From assembly GCA_019635585.1 (NCBI GenBank), contig JAHBZE010000001.1, positions 248,001 through 312,000 of the forward strand: a DNA stretch of 64,000 nucleotides, given 5' to 3'. The translations under genes and the position numbers were made by a program. The DNA comes from Xanthobacteraceae bacterium. Lineage in GTDB: Bacteria; Pseudomonadota; Alphaproteobacteria; Rhizobiales; Xanthobacteraceae. The notes below the pieces were generated by a model, which saw only the letters and a list, made by a program, of their open reading frames with translations, was not told where the DNA came from and searched no databases. Shown here piece after piece: positions 52,010 through 62,019 of the stretch (positions are counted from its first letter, which is position 1; each line of letters begins with the position of its first letter).

Positions 52010-54228
52010 ATCGCGGCTGCCTGGATTGCATCGGTTCGACGATCATTCGCTCTGTCGCGTCGCCAATGTCGCACTCGTAGCGCGTTAATACTTACCAGTA
52101 TTGAAGAGCAGGACATTGCGGCAGCCGCTACCAGCGGCGTAACAAAACCAGACACAGCAAGCGGAATCGCGATGATGTTGTACACAAACGCGAGTCCAAG
52201 GTTTTGGACCATTGTGGCTTTCGCCTTTAATGAAACGTCGATAGCTTCGTAAAGCGGTCGTAGGCTGTCTCCCAGAAACATTCCGTCGGCATGAGTCTGC
52301 GTGAGATCGGCCGCGCTGATAGGCGATATCGAAACGTACGCTGCTGCTAAGGCAGGAGCATCGTTTAAGCCGTCGCCTACCATCAACACCTTTCGACCTT
52401 CCTGCTGCAGCTGCCGTAAAGTCGCAATCTTCTGTTCTGGAGTACAGTTCGCACGCCATTCATCGATTCCCAGATTACGCGAAACGAACTCGACCGGTCC
52501 CGGTCTGTCCCCAGACAGAATAATAAGCTTGTAGCCTTTCGACTTCAGGCCTTTTGTCACCTCGGCGGCATGGTCCCGCACTTCTTGTCCGATCCAGAAT
52601 TCTGCAACCCTGTCTCCTGCGCGAAAATAGATCGATGAAGTATTGCCGGACTGACCTTTTTGCAGGTCTGATACATTGCAAAACGATGCACTACCTAGTC
52701 TAAGTTCCATTCCATCGACCACGGCACGCACTCCCCGACCAGCTTCCTCCGCAACGTTCGTAAGAGCGACGCAGTCGCTGTCCAAACGCCCAACCGCTCG
52801 TGCGAGCGGGTGTTTGCTTCCAGCAGCGAGCCGGGCCGCAAGACTCTGTAAATCTGAAGGTATTTCTGAGGAATTGCACACCGACGCCTCCGGTAACGTC
52901 AGCGTACCCGTCTTGTCGAATACCACAGTGTCGATCTGCGCAAGTCGCTCGGTTAGATCCGGACTATTTGCGATGACATTCGCACGAAACAACTCGCCCA
53001 TTGCTACAACTTGAACGGTCGGCACCGCGAGCGCCAGAGCACATGGACAAGTAATAATGAGCACCGCGATGGATGCAACGATTGCATCATGCAGTCCGGC
53101 ACCAACCAATAGCCACCCGATTAAGGTTAGAAGTGCCGCCATATGTACGACTGGCGCGTACAGCCGCGCGGCGCGATTTGCGATCTGCATATACGGCATT
53201 CGCGAATTCACCGCTGTGTCGATCAGCCTCTCCAGGCTTTCAATGAAAGAGTTTCGCGCGTGTGATTTCACTCGAACATGAAAGCTTCCATCGATGCTCA
53301 TCGTACCCGCGAGCACTGTGCTCCCGGAAGCGATCCTCGTCCCCGCGGTTTCGCCAGTCGCAATGCTACAATCAACGCTGCCCGCGCCCTCCAGGATTAC
53401 ACCGTCGGTTGGAAAGCGGTCGCCGGGTCTAACCAAGACAACATTGCCAGGTCGCAGATCATCGACTTCGCATTCGACTAGACGTTTATTGTCAATGCGC
53501 GTCGCGGTAATAGCGCGCAACGAGGAAATATTGTGCGCAGCGTTCCGCATGCGTTGCCGAGTTACCTGCTCCAGGTATCTTCCAACGAGAAGAAAGAACA
53601 GGAGCATGATCGCAGATTCGAAATACGCATGAATTCCGTGGGTCGCGGTTTCGAAAAGGGAAAGACCCAGCGCAAGAACAATCCCCAAGGAAATCGGTAC
53701 GTCCATGTTGACGTGTCGAACAGCCAGAGCTTCGAATGCACTCCGAAAGAACGGCTGCCCAGCATATCCGACAGCGGGCATCACGATGAGCGCCGATAGC
53801 CAGTGAAAGAAGTCACGTGTCTCTGTGGTGATATCGGTGACGTTACCCGACCATACAGAAATCGATAGCAGCATGACGTTCATCGCCGCAAAGCCCGACA
53901 CAGCGACACAACGCAAAAGCCACTGCGAATATCTCTGTTCTTCGTCATCCAATAGCTTTCTCAGTGGATGAATTCGATATCCTTGCTTGCGTAATCGTTC
54001 GACAATCGATGCGGTTAAAACGCCGCCGCTCATGCGCAAGTGCAGCCGCTTCGTCGAGTAGTTCACTCTCGCATCGAGCACTCCAGGGGTGCCCACCAAG
54101 CCATCCTCAATGGTCTGCACACACGCGGCGCAAGTAATTCCTTCTATGGCAAAGGTACGCTCGACAACATCTAAAGAGGCACTTCCACCCTCTTGAGTTA
54201 TGTCCGTCTGAGCCAGGCTAATGGGCAT
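52006..54228 (-). CDS. fixI: Copper-exporting-type P1B ATPase CcoI/FixI
   Basis: 740 residues. N-terminal HMA domain with C33-A-A-C36 (ITCAACVQTIED), eight TM segments, the CPC ion site CPCALALAVPTVQ near 394, phosphorylation motif DKTGTLT near 436 and hinge GDGLNDAPAL near 617. In fix/cco operons this pump supplies copper to cbb3 oxidase assembly rather than for resistance. Starts ATG 54228, 5 nt after fixH stop. Confidence 0.95.
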   Translation of the reverse strand: MPISLAQTDITQEGGSASLDVVERTFAIEGITCAACVQTIEDGLVGTPGVLDARVNYSTKRLHLRMSGGVLTASIVERLRKQGYRIHPLRKLLDDEEQRYSQWLLRCVAVSGFAAMNVMLLSISVWSGNVTDITTETRDFFHWLSALIVMPAVGYAGQPFFRSAFEALAVRHVNMDVPISLGIVLALGLSLFETATHGIHAYFESAIMLLFFLLVGRYLEQVTRQRMRNAAHNISSLRAITATRIDNKRLVECEVDDLRPGNVVLVRPGDRFPTDGVILEGAGSVDCSIATGETAGTRIASGSTVLAGTMSIDGSFHVRVKSHARNSFIESLERLIDTAVNSRMPYMQIANRAARLYAPVVHMAALLTLIGWLLVGAGLHDAIVASIAVLIITCPCALALAVPTVQVVAMGELFRANVIANSPDLTERLAQIDTVVFDKTGTLTLPEASVCNSSEIPSDLQSLAARLAAGSKHPLARAVGRLDSDCVALTNVAEEAGRGVRAVVDGMELRLGSASFCNVSDLQKGQSGNTSSIYFRAGDRVAEFWIGQEVRDHAAEVTKGLKSKGYKLIILSGDRPGPVEFVSRNLGIDEWRANCTPEQKIATLRQLQQEGRKVLMVGDGLNDAPALAAAYVSISPISAADLTQTHADGMFLGDSLRPLYEAIDVSLKAKATMVQNLGLAFVYNIIAIPLAVSGFVTPLVAAAAMSCSSILVSINALRVRHWRRDRANDRRTDAIQAAAI

Positions 54229-54233
54229 GGCGA

Positions 54234-54725
54234 CTATTCAATTGTTAGCCGGTTTACAGAGCGGAAGATTCGTTCGCCCGCTGCATCCAGAGAGATTCGT
54301 GCAATCCACTGTCCTGGCTGCAGCTTCGCGACACCAAGAAAAACGTCGCCCTGCTCAGGCCGAAGCGTTAAAGTTATATCCCGGTGTTTGTCGGCCGGAT
54401 GCCGCAATTCAAGCCGCGCGCTGAGTTGCCTCTTAGTGGCGGGGTCTACATTGCGTATGACTAATCCAAACTGTACCTCTTGAGAGATCAACCGCTTAGT
54501 CGTTAGTTCGACATCCATGTTCCGGGCCTGCTGCAACTTTGCGGCGGCAATCTCGCTGGAGAACTCAAGGCCCGCTTTATATGGGTTGTCTGCTTCAAGA
54601 CCTCTGAAGGTCTTGATCGCTAGAGTCGCCATCGTCACGTTCACCGCTGCAATAGCTACGAAAAATGCGACAAGCAACGAGAGGACGAAACGCCCTGACA
54701 CCCTAGCCTCATTTGAATGTTGCAT
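54234..54725 (-). CDS. fixH: FixH/CcoH family assembly protein
   Basis: 163 residues with one N-terminal TM (RFVLSLLVAFFVAIAAVNV) and a periplasmic domain; MATLAIKTFRGLEADNPYKA is the FixH signature region. Associates with cbb3 subunits during assembly. Lies between fixG (18 nt) and fixI (5 nt). Confidence 0.93.
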   Translation of the reverse strand: MQHSNEARVSGRFVLSLLVAFFVAIAAVNVTMATLAIKTFRGLEADNPYKAGLEFSSEIAAAKLQQARNMDVELTTKRLISQEVQFGLVIRNVDPATKRQLSARLELRHPADKHRDITLTLRPEQGDVFLGVAKLQPGQWIARISLDAAGERIFRSVNRLTIE

Positions 54726-54743
54726 AGCGCCACTCCTCGTTTC

Positions 54744-56201
54744 TTAGGGTCCACGAAAGTGACCTGTCGCCCTTGCGGTCTGGCCGGTCTTTACGTCCGT
54801 TACGACGACTCTGATCGGTATCGACGCATCCGGTGGTATTGCGGCGTAAGTCGTCATCAGCAATCGAAATTCCTGAGTCCGATCGGGATCGACCTCGACG
54901 ACCATTGTATTTGTCGTGTTTCCAAGAATCTGAAAGTTTCCGGGTTCGAAGCCTTCAACGTTGATCAGAAAGAGACGTCGTTCGAGATATTTGTTTGCAA
55001 TCCGAATGGTATATGCATTTCTGACAGCGCCGTCTTTCAACCGTACGAACGTTGGGTTCCGATCATGTATCAGGCTCACCCCCAGATCGCTGCGCGTAGC
55101 TAACGCAAAAATCATGACGAAGCTGACCGACACAATAATGCCGGCGTAAAGCAGCGTGCGCGTTCGTAATAACTTGTATTGACTGGGTAGACCTTGGGCG
55201 CGGCGCTGCGCGTTAATGTCATTGTCGTAAGCAATAAGCCTTTGCGGCTTTCCGACCTTTGCCATGATGCTATCGCATGCATCGATGCAGAGCCCGCACT
55301 GAATGCATCCGAGCTGATTTCCATTTCGGATATCGACACCGGTCGGGCACGCCCAGACGCATTGACTGCAATCGATGCAGTCACCAGCCGGCAATCCTGC
55401 ATCATGAGCAACTTGCGCTTTTTTCAATGAGTAGCGCGGCTCTCCTCGATCGTAACGATAGGTAACATTTAATGCGTACTCATCCGTGAGCGCGGCCTGA
55501 ATCCGCGGCCATGGACACATATAGATACATACTTGCTCGCGCATAAGGCCAGCGAGCGAGTATGTTGTAAATGTCAGGATGCCAATTGAAATCCACGCTA
55601 TGGCCGGCGCCTGGAATGTCGCAAGCTCTTTCACCAAAGTGGGTGCGTCGGCGAAGTATAAGACCCAGACACCGCCCGTCCACCAGGCAATGATCAGCCA
55701 AATTGCGTGCTTTGCTATTTTTCGTGTGACTTTGTTGACAGTCCACGGCCCCGCATCGAGAGCGATGCGCTGCGTACGGTCCCCCTCGACTTTACGTTCC
55801 ACAAAAAGAAACAGATCCGTCCAAACGGTCTGTGGGCAAAGATACCCACACCACACTCTTCCGGCCAAGGCGTTCATCAGAAACAGCACTACAGCCGCGA
55901 GTATGAGCAACCCCGTAAGGTAATAGACTTCCTGGGGCCAAATCTCGATGAAGAAGAAATAGAACCTGCGTGATGGAAAATCTATCAACACCGCTTGATC
56001 GGGCGCATTAATGCCGCGATTCCAACGGACGAAAGGAAGGATGTAGTAAATTCCCAGCGTGAGAAGAAGTAAGCCTGTTTTCGCTCGCCTAAACGGGCCG
56101 CTAACTGCCTTAGGATAGATTTTCCTCCGTGAGGCATAGAGCGGCTCGTCTCCGTCAGCTATCGGTTCGGCAAAGTCATTGGCGGGAAGCTGAACAGCCA
56201 T
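54744..56201 (-). CDS. fixG: cbb3 oxidase accessory ferredoxin-like membrane protein CcoG/FixG
   Basis: 485 residues, about five TM helices. The motif GYLCPQTVWTDLFLFVERK and two ferredoxin-type 4Fe-4S sites (CIDCSQCVWACPTG and CIQCGLCIDACDS) are diagnostic. A C-terminal Ig-like periplasmic domain (residues about 350-485) follows the last TM. Known CcoG acts in copper delivery, probably as a Cu(II) reductase. 17 nt after fixP. Confidence 0.95.
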   Translation of the reverse strand: MAVQLPANDFAEPIADGDEPLYASRRKIYPKAVSGPFRRAKTGLLLLTLGIYYILPFVRWNRGINAPDQAVLIDFPSRRFYFFFIEIWPQEVYYLTGLLILAAVVLFLMNALAGRVWCGYLCPQTVWTDLFLFVERKVEGDRTQRIALDAGPWTVNKVTRKIAKHAIWLIIAWWTGGVWVLYFADAPTLVKELATFQAPAIAWISIGILTFTTYSLAGLMREQVCIYMCPWPRIQAALTDEYALNVTYRYDRGEPRYSLKKAQVAHDAGLPAGDCIDCSQCVWACPTGVDIRNGNQLGCIQCGLCIDACDSIMAKVGKPQRLIAYDNDINAQRRAQGLPSQYKLLRTRTLLYAGIIVSVSFVMIFALATRSDLGVSLIHDRNPTFVRLKDGAVRNAYTIRIANKYLERRLFLINVEGFEPGNFQILGNTTNTMVVEVDPDRTQEFRLLMTTYAAIPPDASIPIRVVVTDVKTGQTARATGHFRGP

Positions 56202-56218
56202 GTTCGCTCATCTCGCCG

Positions 56219-57094
56219 CTACTTACCGCCGCCCAGCGAGTGAATATAGGCCGCGAGTGCTTTGATGGTGACCTCATCGAGCCGATCAATCCACGCAGGC
56301 ATCATCCCGCCTCGCCCATGGTAGATACCGTCTACGATAGTTTTCTGGTCCGAGCCGTAGAGCCAAATCGAGTCTGTAAGATCGGGTGACCCGATATCGC
56401 GTCGACCTTTGCCGTTTTCGGCATGACAAACAGCGCAATGCTCCTTGAAAACCTTCCCACCAAGCGCAAGATCAGTTCCTGCTGGCGGTGTGAGACCGGA
56501 AAGCGTCCGCACATATTCGGCGACAGCGATTATTTCCGGCATCTTCAGCAAATTACCCCTGCCGAATGCTGGCATCACGCCTGAATGCGCTTTTGGGTGC
56601 GCGCTCCGAACCCCGTAAGTGATCGTATAAATGATGTCTTGCGGCTTCCCGCCCCATAGCCAATCATCATCGTTGAGATTCGGATAGCCTTTTATTCCGG
56701 TCGCACCGATGCCATGACAAGCGGCACAATTATCTCGAAAAACCACGCGGCCTTGTGCGCGGGCAAGATTTAGCAATTGCGGATCAGCGAGAATTTTTTC
56801 CACCGGAGCGGCGCGCAGCGCTTCGATCAGCGGAGCGCGCAGCTTCTGCAACAATTCAAGCTCTTTCTGTACGGCCGATCGGGAGCGCCAGTTAAATGCT
56901 CCGGAGGCATACGTGCTGACAAGTGGCCAGGACGGATAAACAACCCAATAGCCAATTGACCAAACAATAGTGGCGTAGAAAATCCATATCCACCACTTTG
57001 GTAGCGGAGTGTTTAGCTCTTCAATACCGTCCCACTCGTGTCCGGTGGTCAGCGCTTTTTCAGAGTTATTGCGAGCTTTTTTCTCACCACCCAT
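56219..57094 (-). CDS. fixP: cbb3-type cytochrome c oxidase subunit III, diheme CcoP/FixP
   Basis: 291 residues. N-terminal cytoplasmic stretch and one or two TMs (WWIWIFYATIVWSIGYWVVY), then two cytochrome c domains with C-A-A-C-H near 121 and C-A-V-C-H near 217, each with a distal Met (GVMPAFGRG, GMMPAWIDR). Electron entry subunit. Start ATG 57094, 1 nt after fixQ stop. Confidence 0.96.
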   Translation of the reverse strand: MGGEKKARNNSEKALTTGHEWDGIEELNTPLPKWWIWIFYATIVWSIGYWVVYPSWPLVSTYASGAFNWRSRSAVQKELELLQKLRAPLIEALRAAPVEKILADPQLLNLARAQGRVVFRDNCAACHGIGATGIKGYPNLNDDDWLWGGKPQDIIYTITYGVRSAHPKAHSGVMPAFGRGNLLKMPEIIAVAEYVRTLSGLTPPAGTDLALGGKVFKEHCAVCHAENGKGRRDIGSPDLTDSIWLYGSDQKTIVDGIYHGRGGMMPAWIDRLDEVTIKALAAYIHSLGGGK

Positions 57095-57095
57095 A

Positions 57096-57248
57096 TCAAT
57101 CTTCTTTCAGTGGAATCTTGGAGGCTTCCTCGTACTTCGACTTGCCAGCCGGACGCATGACGTACGCGAGCATCAACACGAATACTGCAACGAAGTAGAC
57201 GAGACCCCATGTTTGCGCGAACTTCGCAAGAGCAAGATACGTTTCCAT
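57096..57248 (-). CDS. fixQ: cbb3-type oxidase subunit CcoQ/FixQ
   Basis: 50 residues: METYLALAKFAQTWGLVYFV, one TM continuing to LAYVMRPAGK and a charged tail ending KIPLKED. Matches CcoQ in size, position (between fixO and fixP) and the Y-x-x-L-x-x-F-A-x-T-W-G-L N-terminus. ATG 57248 is 5 nt after the fixO stop. Confidence 0.93.
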   Translation of the reverse strand: METYLALAKFAQTWGLVYFVAVFVLMLAYVMRPAGKSKYEEASKIPLKED

Positions 57249-57253
57249 ACGAT

Positions 57254-57988
57254 CTACCGGAGGTTCGCTTTGTTGTTGAACGTTTTGAAGTCGACCAGCG
57301 TGCCTAGCATTTGCAGATAGGCGATAAGAGCATCGGCCTCGCTTACGTAGCCGGGATTGCCGTCGAATTCGCCAACGACAGCCTTTGGGTATCGGCTTCG
57401 CAGTTCATCCGCATCCGGGGAGTCTTTCTGAGCCTGTTGCTGTAGGTCGTTCTTTGCGTTCGCGATCATTTCCTTCGTATAGGGCACGCCTAGGAACGCC
57501 AAAATTTTCATCCGAGATTCGACATCGTCCAACGGCACACGATTCTTGGCGAGCCAAGGATAGCTGGGCATGATCGATGTCGGCACAACGCTTCGCGGAT
57601 CGTTCAGATGTTGGAAATGCCAATCGTCTGAATATTTTCCGCCTACGCGCGCGAGATCCGGACCCGTACGTTTCGAACCCCATTGAAACGGATGATCGTA
57701 GATAGATTCAGCGGCCAGTGAATAGGGACCATAACGTTCCACCTCATCACGCAGAGCGCGGACCATCTGGGAATGACACGAATAACACCCTTCTTTTACG
57801 TAAATGTCCCTGCCTATCAATTCGAGTGGCGTGTAAGGACGAACGCCGTCCACCTTTTCGATCGTACTCTTGAGATAGAACAAGGGCGCGATTTCAACGA
57901 GACCCCCAATCGCGATTACAATGAGAATCCCGAAGATAAGTAGGATCGAGTTTCGCTCGAAGCGCTGATGATGTTTCCAGAGTGACAT
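57254..57988 (-). CDS. fixO: cbb3-type cytochrome c oxidase subunit II, monoheme CcoO/FixO
   Basis: 244 residues. N-terminal TM anchor ([20 protein letters not shown]), heme c site G-C-Y-S-C-H-S-Q-M near 72, and the conserved [21 protein letters not shown]-terminal KNDLQQQAQ region as usual. 10 nt after fixN. Confidence 0.96.
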   Translation of the reverse strand: MSLWKHHQRFERNSILLIFGILIVIAIGGLVEIAPLFYLKSTIEKVDGVRPYTPLELIGRDIYVKEGCYSCHSQMVRALRDEVERYGPYSLAAESIYDHPFQWGSKRTGPDLARVGGKYSDDWHFQHLNDPRSVVPTSIMPSYPWLAKNRVPLDDVESRMKILAFLGVPYTKEMIANAKNDLQQQAQKDSPDADELRSRYPKAVVGEFDGNPGYVSEADALIAYLQMLGTLVDFKTFNNKANLR

Positions 57989-57998
57989 TCTATTGCAT

Positions 57999-59663
57999 CT
58001 ATACGGATTGAAGTTGAAGCTGGCCTGTTTCGCTCTCAGTTTCGCTTGCGGGCTTTCGGATGGTCAGCCATACATTCACAACCATCAGCAAAGCCCCAAC
58101 AAGAAATAGAAGACCGCCCAGCATTCTGACGACGTAGAACGGCCGCATCGCCTCAACGGTCTCGATGAACGAATACTCCAGGAACCCAAGCGCCGTGTAT
58201 GCGCGCCACATCAACCCCTGAAGAATTCCAGACACCCACATTGCCGTGATGTAGAGAACAATTCCGAGCGTCGAAATCCAGAAGTGCCAATTCACGAGCT
58301 TCAGCGAATACATTTCCTTCCGGTTCCACAGCCAAGGAACCAAGCAGTAGATAGCGCCGAAAGAAATGTAGGCGACCCATCCGAGCGCACCCGAGTGGAC
58401 ATGGCCAATCGTCCAATCGGTGTAGTGACTGAGCGAATTCACTGCTTTGATCGACATTACTGGCCCTTCGAACGTCGACATCCCATAAAATGCGACGGCC
58501 ACAGTCATCATTCGCAGAACCGGATCTGTGCGGAGCTTGTCCCACGCTCCCGAGAGCGTCATTAGACCGTTGATCATCCCGCCCCACGACGGCATCCACA
58601 ACATGATCGAGAACGTCATGCCGAGCGTTTGCGCCCAGTCAGGAAGCGCCGTGTAGTGCAGGTGATGAGGGCCAGCCCAAATGTATAGAAAGATCAGAGC
58701 CCAAAAATGGATGATCGAAAGCCGATAGGAATAGATCGGCATATTCGCCCGCTTGGGCATGAAGTAGTACATGATGGCGAGGAAGCCGGCGGTGAGGAAA
58801 AATCCTACTGCGTTATGGCCGTACCACCACTGCACCATCGCGTCCTGCACGCCTGACCAAACGATGTAGGACTTAGACGAGGCGATGGAGACAGGTATCG
58901 AAGCGTTATTGCCCAGATGCAGGACGGCAATCGTAACAATGAAAGCAAGATAGAACCAGTTAGCGACGAAGATATGTGGCTCTTTGCGCTTTAAGATCGT
59001 GCCAAGGAACACCAAAAAGTAGACGATCCATACAATCGTCAACAGAAGATCGGCGTACCACTCCGGCTCCGCATATTCTTTTGATTGGGTAATGCCGAGC
59101 AAATAACCCGTGCCTGCGATCACGATGAAGACATTGTAACCGAGGACGACGAACCACGGTGACAAGTCTCCTGCGAGGCGGGCACGAGACGTACGCTGAA
59201 CCACATAAAGTGAGGTCGCGATAAGAACATTACCGCCGAAGGCAAAGATCACTGCTGAGGTATGCAACGGCCGAAGGCGGCCAAAGCTGAGCCAGGCTGT
59301 ATCGAAGTTGAGCGCCGGAAATGCGAGCTGAGCTGCTATGGTGACGCCGACGAGAAATCCTGCCACGCCCCAAAACAGCGCAGCTAGCGTCGCAACGCGC
59401 ACAGGCTCCATATTGTAGTTTGGCCTGCCATCCACCAGTTCCTGGGGAATAACAATGTCGCGTGCAAAATAACGGTTACCAACCCCGAACACGGCAGCAA
59501 CGCTGGCGGCCGAAAGCAGGAACGCGTGGAATGAATATTCCGACGTCGTCGCCACGGCGGCAACACAAATAAAGATAAACGCAAGGAGCGCGAACAACGC
59601 TATCGCAACCGCTTCATTGCCGTTCAGAGATTTTCGAGCCGCATTCGATTCAGTTAATTGCAC
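57999..59663 (-). CDS. fixN: cbb3-type cytochrome c oxidase subunit I CcoN/FixN
   Basis: 554 residues, about 14 TM helices. Heme/CuB ligand regions are visible: [13 protein letters not shown] (low-spin heme His), [15 protein letters not shown] (CuB His and the cbb3 active-site region), [17 protein letters not shown] (paired His), and [13 protein letters not shown]. High-affinity terminal oxidase used at low oxygen. First gene of the operon; FixK-type box 75 nt upstream. Confidence 0.97.
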   Translation of the reverse strand: MQLTESNAARKSLNGNEAVAIALFALLAFIFICVAAVATTSEYSFHAFLLSAASVAAVFGVGNRYFARDIVIPQELVDGRPNYNMEPVRVATLAALFWGVAGFLVGVTIAAQLAFPALNFDTAWLSFGRLRPLHTSAVIFAFGGNVLIATSLYVVQRTSRARLAGDLSPWFVVLGYNVFIVIAGTGYLLGITQSKEYAEPEWYADLLLTIVWIVYFLVFLGTILKRKEPHIFVANWFYLAFIVTIAVLHLGNNASIPVSIASSKSYIVWSGVQDAMVQWWYGHNAVGFFLTAGFLAIMYYFMPKRANMPIYSYRLSIIHFWALIFLYIWAGPHHLHYTALPDWAQTLGMTFSIMLWMPSWGGMINGLMTLSGAWDKLRTDPVLRMMTVAVAFYGMSTFEGPVMSIKAVNSLSHYTDWTIGHVHSGALGWVAYISFGAIYCLVPWLWNRKEMYSLKLVNWHFWISTLGIVLYITAMWVSGILQGLMWRAYTALGFLEYSFIETVEAMRPFYVVRMLGGLLFLVGALLMVVNVWLTIRKPASETESETGQLQLQSV

Positions 59664-59737
59664 GACGGCCCCTTCCCATACGTAATTCGCGCGGAACGCT
59701 CCGCTTTTTACTTGTAAGACCTCGTGGCTCGCGGTTC

Positions 59738-59751
59738 TTGATCTCCGTCAA
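59738..59751 (-). promoter_or_regulatory. FNR/FixK box upstream of fixNOQPGHIS
   Basis: TTGATCTCCGTCAA, reading TTGAC-GGAG-ATCAA on the coding strand: one mismatch from TTGAT-N4-ATCAA. It lies about 75 nt before the fixN ATG, compatible with a -41.5 class II site. Confidence 0.8.
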
Positions 59752-59802
59752 ATCGGCTGCCTCAGCGCAACTAGGATAGTTCGCGGCCAAACCATTCCGA
59801 GC

Positions 59803-60507
59803 TCAGGAGGTCCTGCACCAAACGCCGAAATCGTGAATAGCGTTGAATGCTCCGGCAACGCCGATCAATGCCAGAACAAAGCCGGCTACTACTTTTAGTC
59901 GCGCGTTAACGGCCCTGTCGGCGAAGTACGTCACCCCTGCTGCGGGGAGCGCCATTGGGATCAAAGTAGCAAGGCCGAACCCAGCCATGGTGAGCGCGCC
60001 GTTTGCTGCAGAACCTGAGATCGTCGCGTAAAATAAAGCGCTGTAGGCCATTGCACAGGGCAAGAAACCCCAGACCGCTCCGGCGACAAACAACGATGAC
60101 AGCGTCTTTGCATATGAATGCGGACAGCGCTTCGTGGAAGCAAGCCAGGCCACCAATCGGCTTGGATATTTCACGAAAATTGAAGGCATGATCCCGGCAA
60201 GGGAAAGGCCAACAACGCTTAGCAGGATCGCCGCCAACCAGCGCAACGTTATGTTCGCGAGAGAGGCGTCCAGCCAGGAGAACGCAACCATCCCCATGCC
60301 GCCGACCGCCCCTCCGGCTAACACGTAACTCGATATGCGCCCGGTATTGCTCACCACAGTTGCCACGGCGAGTTGAGTTGGCTGGGCCGATCCAAAAGCC
60401 AGACCAAGTGCAGTCGCAACGCCTGTGCACATGACGACGCAATGGGGAACAGCCGATATGCCCAATAGCGCACCGATGCCCAATTGGCCCCAATCGGCGT
60501 TTGGCAT
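59803..60507 (-). CDS. SafE/TauE-like (DsbD_2-type) membrane protein of the cbb3 cluster
   Basis: 234 residues from ATG 60507, which has AGGAGG 6 nt upstream; the frame open to 60579 is not needed. Six TM helices with Cys in HCVVMCTGVATALG (residues about 22-35) and GFLPCAMAYSALFYATISGS (near 152), the pattern of the sulfite exporter TauE/SafE PF13386 family, often found in cco clusters and linked to copper/cytochrome maturation. An exact FNR box lies upstream. Confidence 0.85.
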   Translation of the reverse strand: MPNADWGQLGIGALLGISAVPHCVVMCTGVATALGLAFGSAQPTQLAVATVVSNTGRISSYVLAGGAVGGMGMVAFSWLDASLANITLRWLAAILLSVVGLSLAGIMPSIFVKYPSRLVAWLASTKRCPHSYAKTLSSLFVAGAVWGFLPCAMAYSALFYATISGSAANGALTMAGFGLATLIPMALPAAGVTYFADRAVNARLKVVAGFVLALIGVAGAFNAIHDFGVWCRTS

Positions 60508-60581
60508 TGCAGCCTCCTGATGATGCCAAATACCTGCCTTCGCAAATGCCGCACTTGTCGAAGATTTCGCTTTCGACATTC

Positions 60582-60595
60582 TTGATTCAGATCAA
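60582..60595 (-). promoter_or_regulatory. Perfect FNR/FixK box upstream of the SafE-like gene
   Basis: TTGATTCAGATCAA is an exact TTGAT-N4-ATCAA dyad, about 75 nt before the SafE-like ATG (60507), the same spacing as the fixN box. Confidence 0.88.
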
Positions 60596-60813
60596 AATGC
60601 TCGACGGCTTCTAGTCGACAAGTGCAAGGCCGAAACCGCTTCCAGAAGCCTTAAGCAGAGAAGATTCTTATGAGAAGCAATGAAGGCAAGGCAGACACTC
60701 GGTACCTTTTGGTCGATCAGAAGAGCTCAAGTTCAAGAAGTGAAGTCCGTTGGGGTCAACGGTCTCAGTCTAACATGGGTCACCCTTGCGGACGGGACTA
60801 ACTGGTCCCTGAC

Positions 60814-61986
60814 TCAATACGGCAACCCCACGTAGTTTTCGGCGAGCGAGCCAAGCGCCTTCTCGGAAGAGAATAAATAATCCAGATCGACGCGCTGAAG
60901 CTTGGATTCGTATTCAGGGCTCTCCGGAAACTTGTGCAACATCATCGTCATCCACCAAGAGAAGCGCTGCGCCTTCCACACTCTTGCGAGCGCTTTGGCC
61001 GAATAGGTTTCGAGCCCGCTGTCGTCGCCCTTTTTGTAGTGGTCGGTCAGCGCATGATAGAGGTAGTAGATATCGGATGCCGCGCTGTTTAATCCTCGGG
61101 CACCGGTCGGCGGCACGATGTGTGCCGCGTCTCCCGCGAGGAAAAGATTTCCATACCGCATGGGCTCGGCGACGAACGAGCGAAGCGGCGCGATACTCTT
61201 TTCTATCGAAGGTCCGGTAATCAGCTTTGCTGCAATTTCCGCTGGCAGCCGCCTCTTGAGCTCCACCCAGAAGGCGTCGTCCGGCCAATCTTCAACCGTG
61301 TCGCTTAATGGAATCTGGATGTAATAGCGGCTTAGCGTTTGGGAACGCAGGGAACAGAGTGCAAACCCGCGCTCGTGCCGGCAGTATATCAATTCGGGCG
61401 ATACCGGCTTCGTTCGAGAAAGTACGCCGAGCCAGCCGAACGGATAAAGCTTTTCGTATTCTTTCAGGATGTTGGCTGGAATCGATTTCCTGCTGACGCC
61501 ATGAAATCCATCCGCTCCGATCACGAAATCGCAGTCGATCCTCTGCTCCTTTTCGTCTTTTGTGTAAGTCACGTAGGGCTTCGGCGAGGTCAGGCCGTGA
61601 AGTACAACGTTGTCAACCTCGTGAATGAGATTGCCCTTCATCTTCGTGCGGGCGTCATAAAGGTCCTTCGTCAGCTCGGTTTGACCGTAGACGATCACTG
61701 TCTCGCCTCCGGAATTCTTCTTCAGATCGATCCGCTGCATCTTGCCTTCGTCGGCGATAAAGAAGCCCTCGTGGACTTCGCCTTCCCGATCCATTCGTTC
61801 GCCGCACTTGGCCTCGTACATCAACTTCGCGAACCCGTGCTCGATGACGCCGGCGCGGATCCGGCTCAGCACGTATTCCTGCGTATGCTTTTCAAGCAGA
61901 ATGTTTTCGACTCCCTGCAAATGCAAAAGCTGCGACAGCATCAAGCCGGAAGGCCCGCCTCCGATGATGCAAACCTGCGTACGCAT
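60814..61986 (-). CDS. pobA: 4-Hydroxybenzoate 3-monooxygenase
   Basis: 390 residues, as usual for PobA. FAD motif CIIGGGPSGLMLSQLL at the N-terminus, RIRAGVIEHGFAKLM and LAGDAAHIVPPTGARGLN (about 283-300), and VIGADGFHGVSRKSIP near 160, all diagnostic. Hydroxylates 4-hydroxybenzoate to protocatechuate with NAD(P)H and O2. 33 nt after ligB, so in the same operon as ring cleavage. Confidence 0.95.
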   Translation of the reverse strand: MRTQVCIIGGGPSGLMLSQLLHLQGVENILLEKHTQEYVLSRIRAGVIEHGFAKLMYEAKCGERMDREGEVHEGFFIADEGKMQRIDLKKNSGGETVIVYGQTELTKDLYDARTKMKGNLIHEVDNVVLHGLTSPKPYVTYTKDEKEQRIDCDFVIGADGFHGVSRKSIPANILKEYEKLYPFGWLGVLSRTKPVSPELIYCRHERGFALCSLRSQTLSRYYIQIPLSDTVEDWPDDAFWVELKRRLPAEIAAKLITGPSIEKSIAPLRSFVAEPMRYGNLFLAGDAAHIVPPTGARGLNSAASDIYYLYHALTDHYKKGDDSGLETYSAKALARVWKAQRFSWWMTMMLHKFPESPEYESKLQRVDLDYLFSSEKALGSLAENYVGLPY

Positions 61987-62019
61987 TTCCTTCCCCCTGA
62001 AGTTCTAATTTGAGAGTAG

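Noticed and set aside
52006-54228. Copper-resistance ATPase (CopA)
   Set aside because: It lies inside fixGHIS with standard CcoI placement, so assembly of cbb3 oxidase is the better call.
60670-60801. 43-codon ORF (Ser/Arg-rich) between the SafE-like gene and pobA
   Set aside because: Low-complexity product, no clear SD, no known family; left as intergenic sequence.
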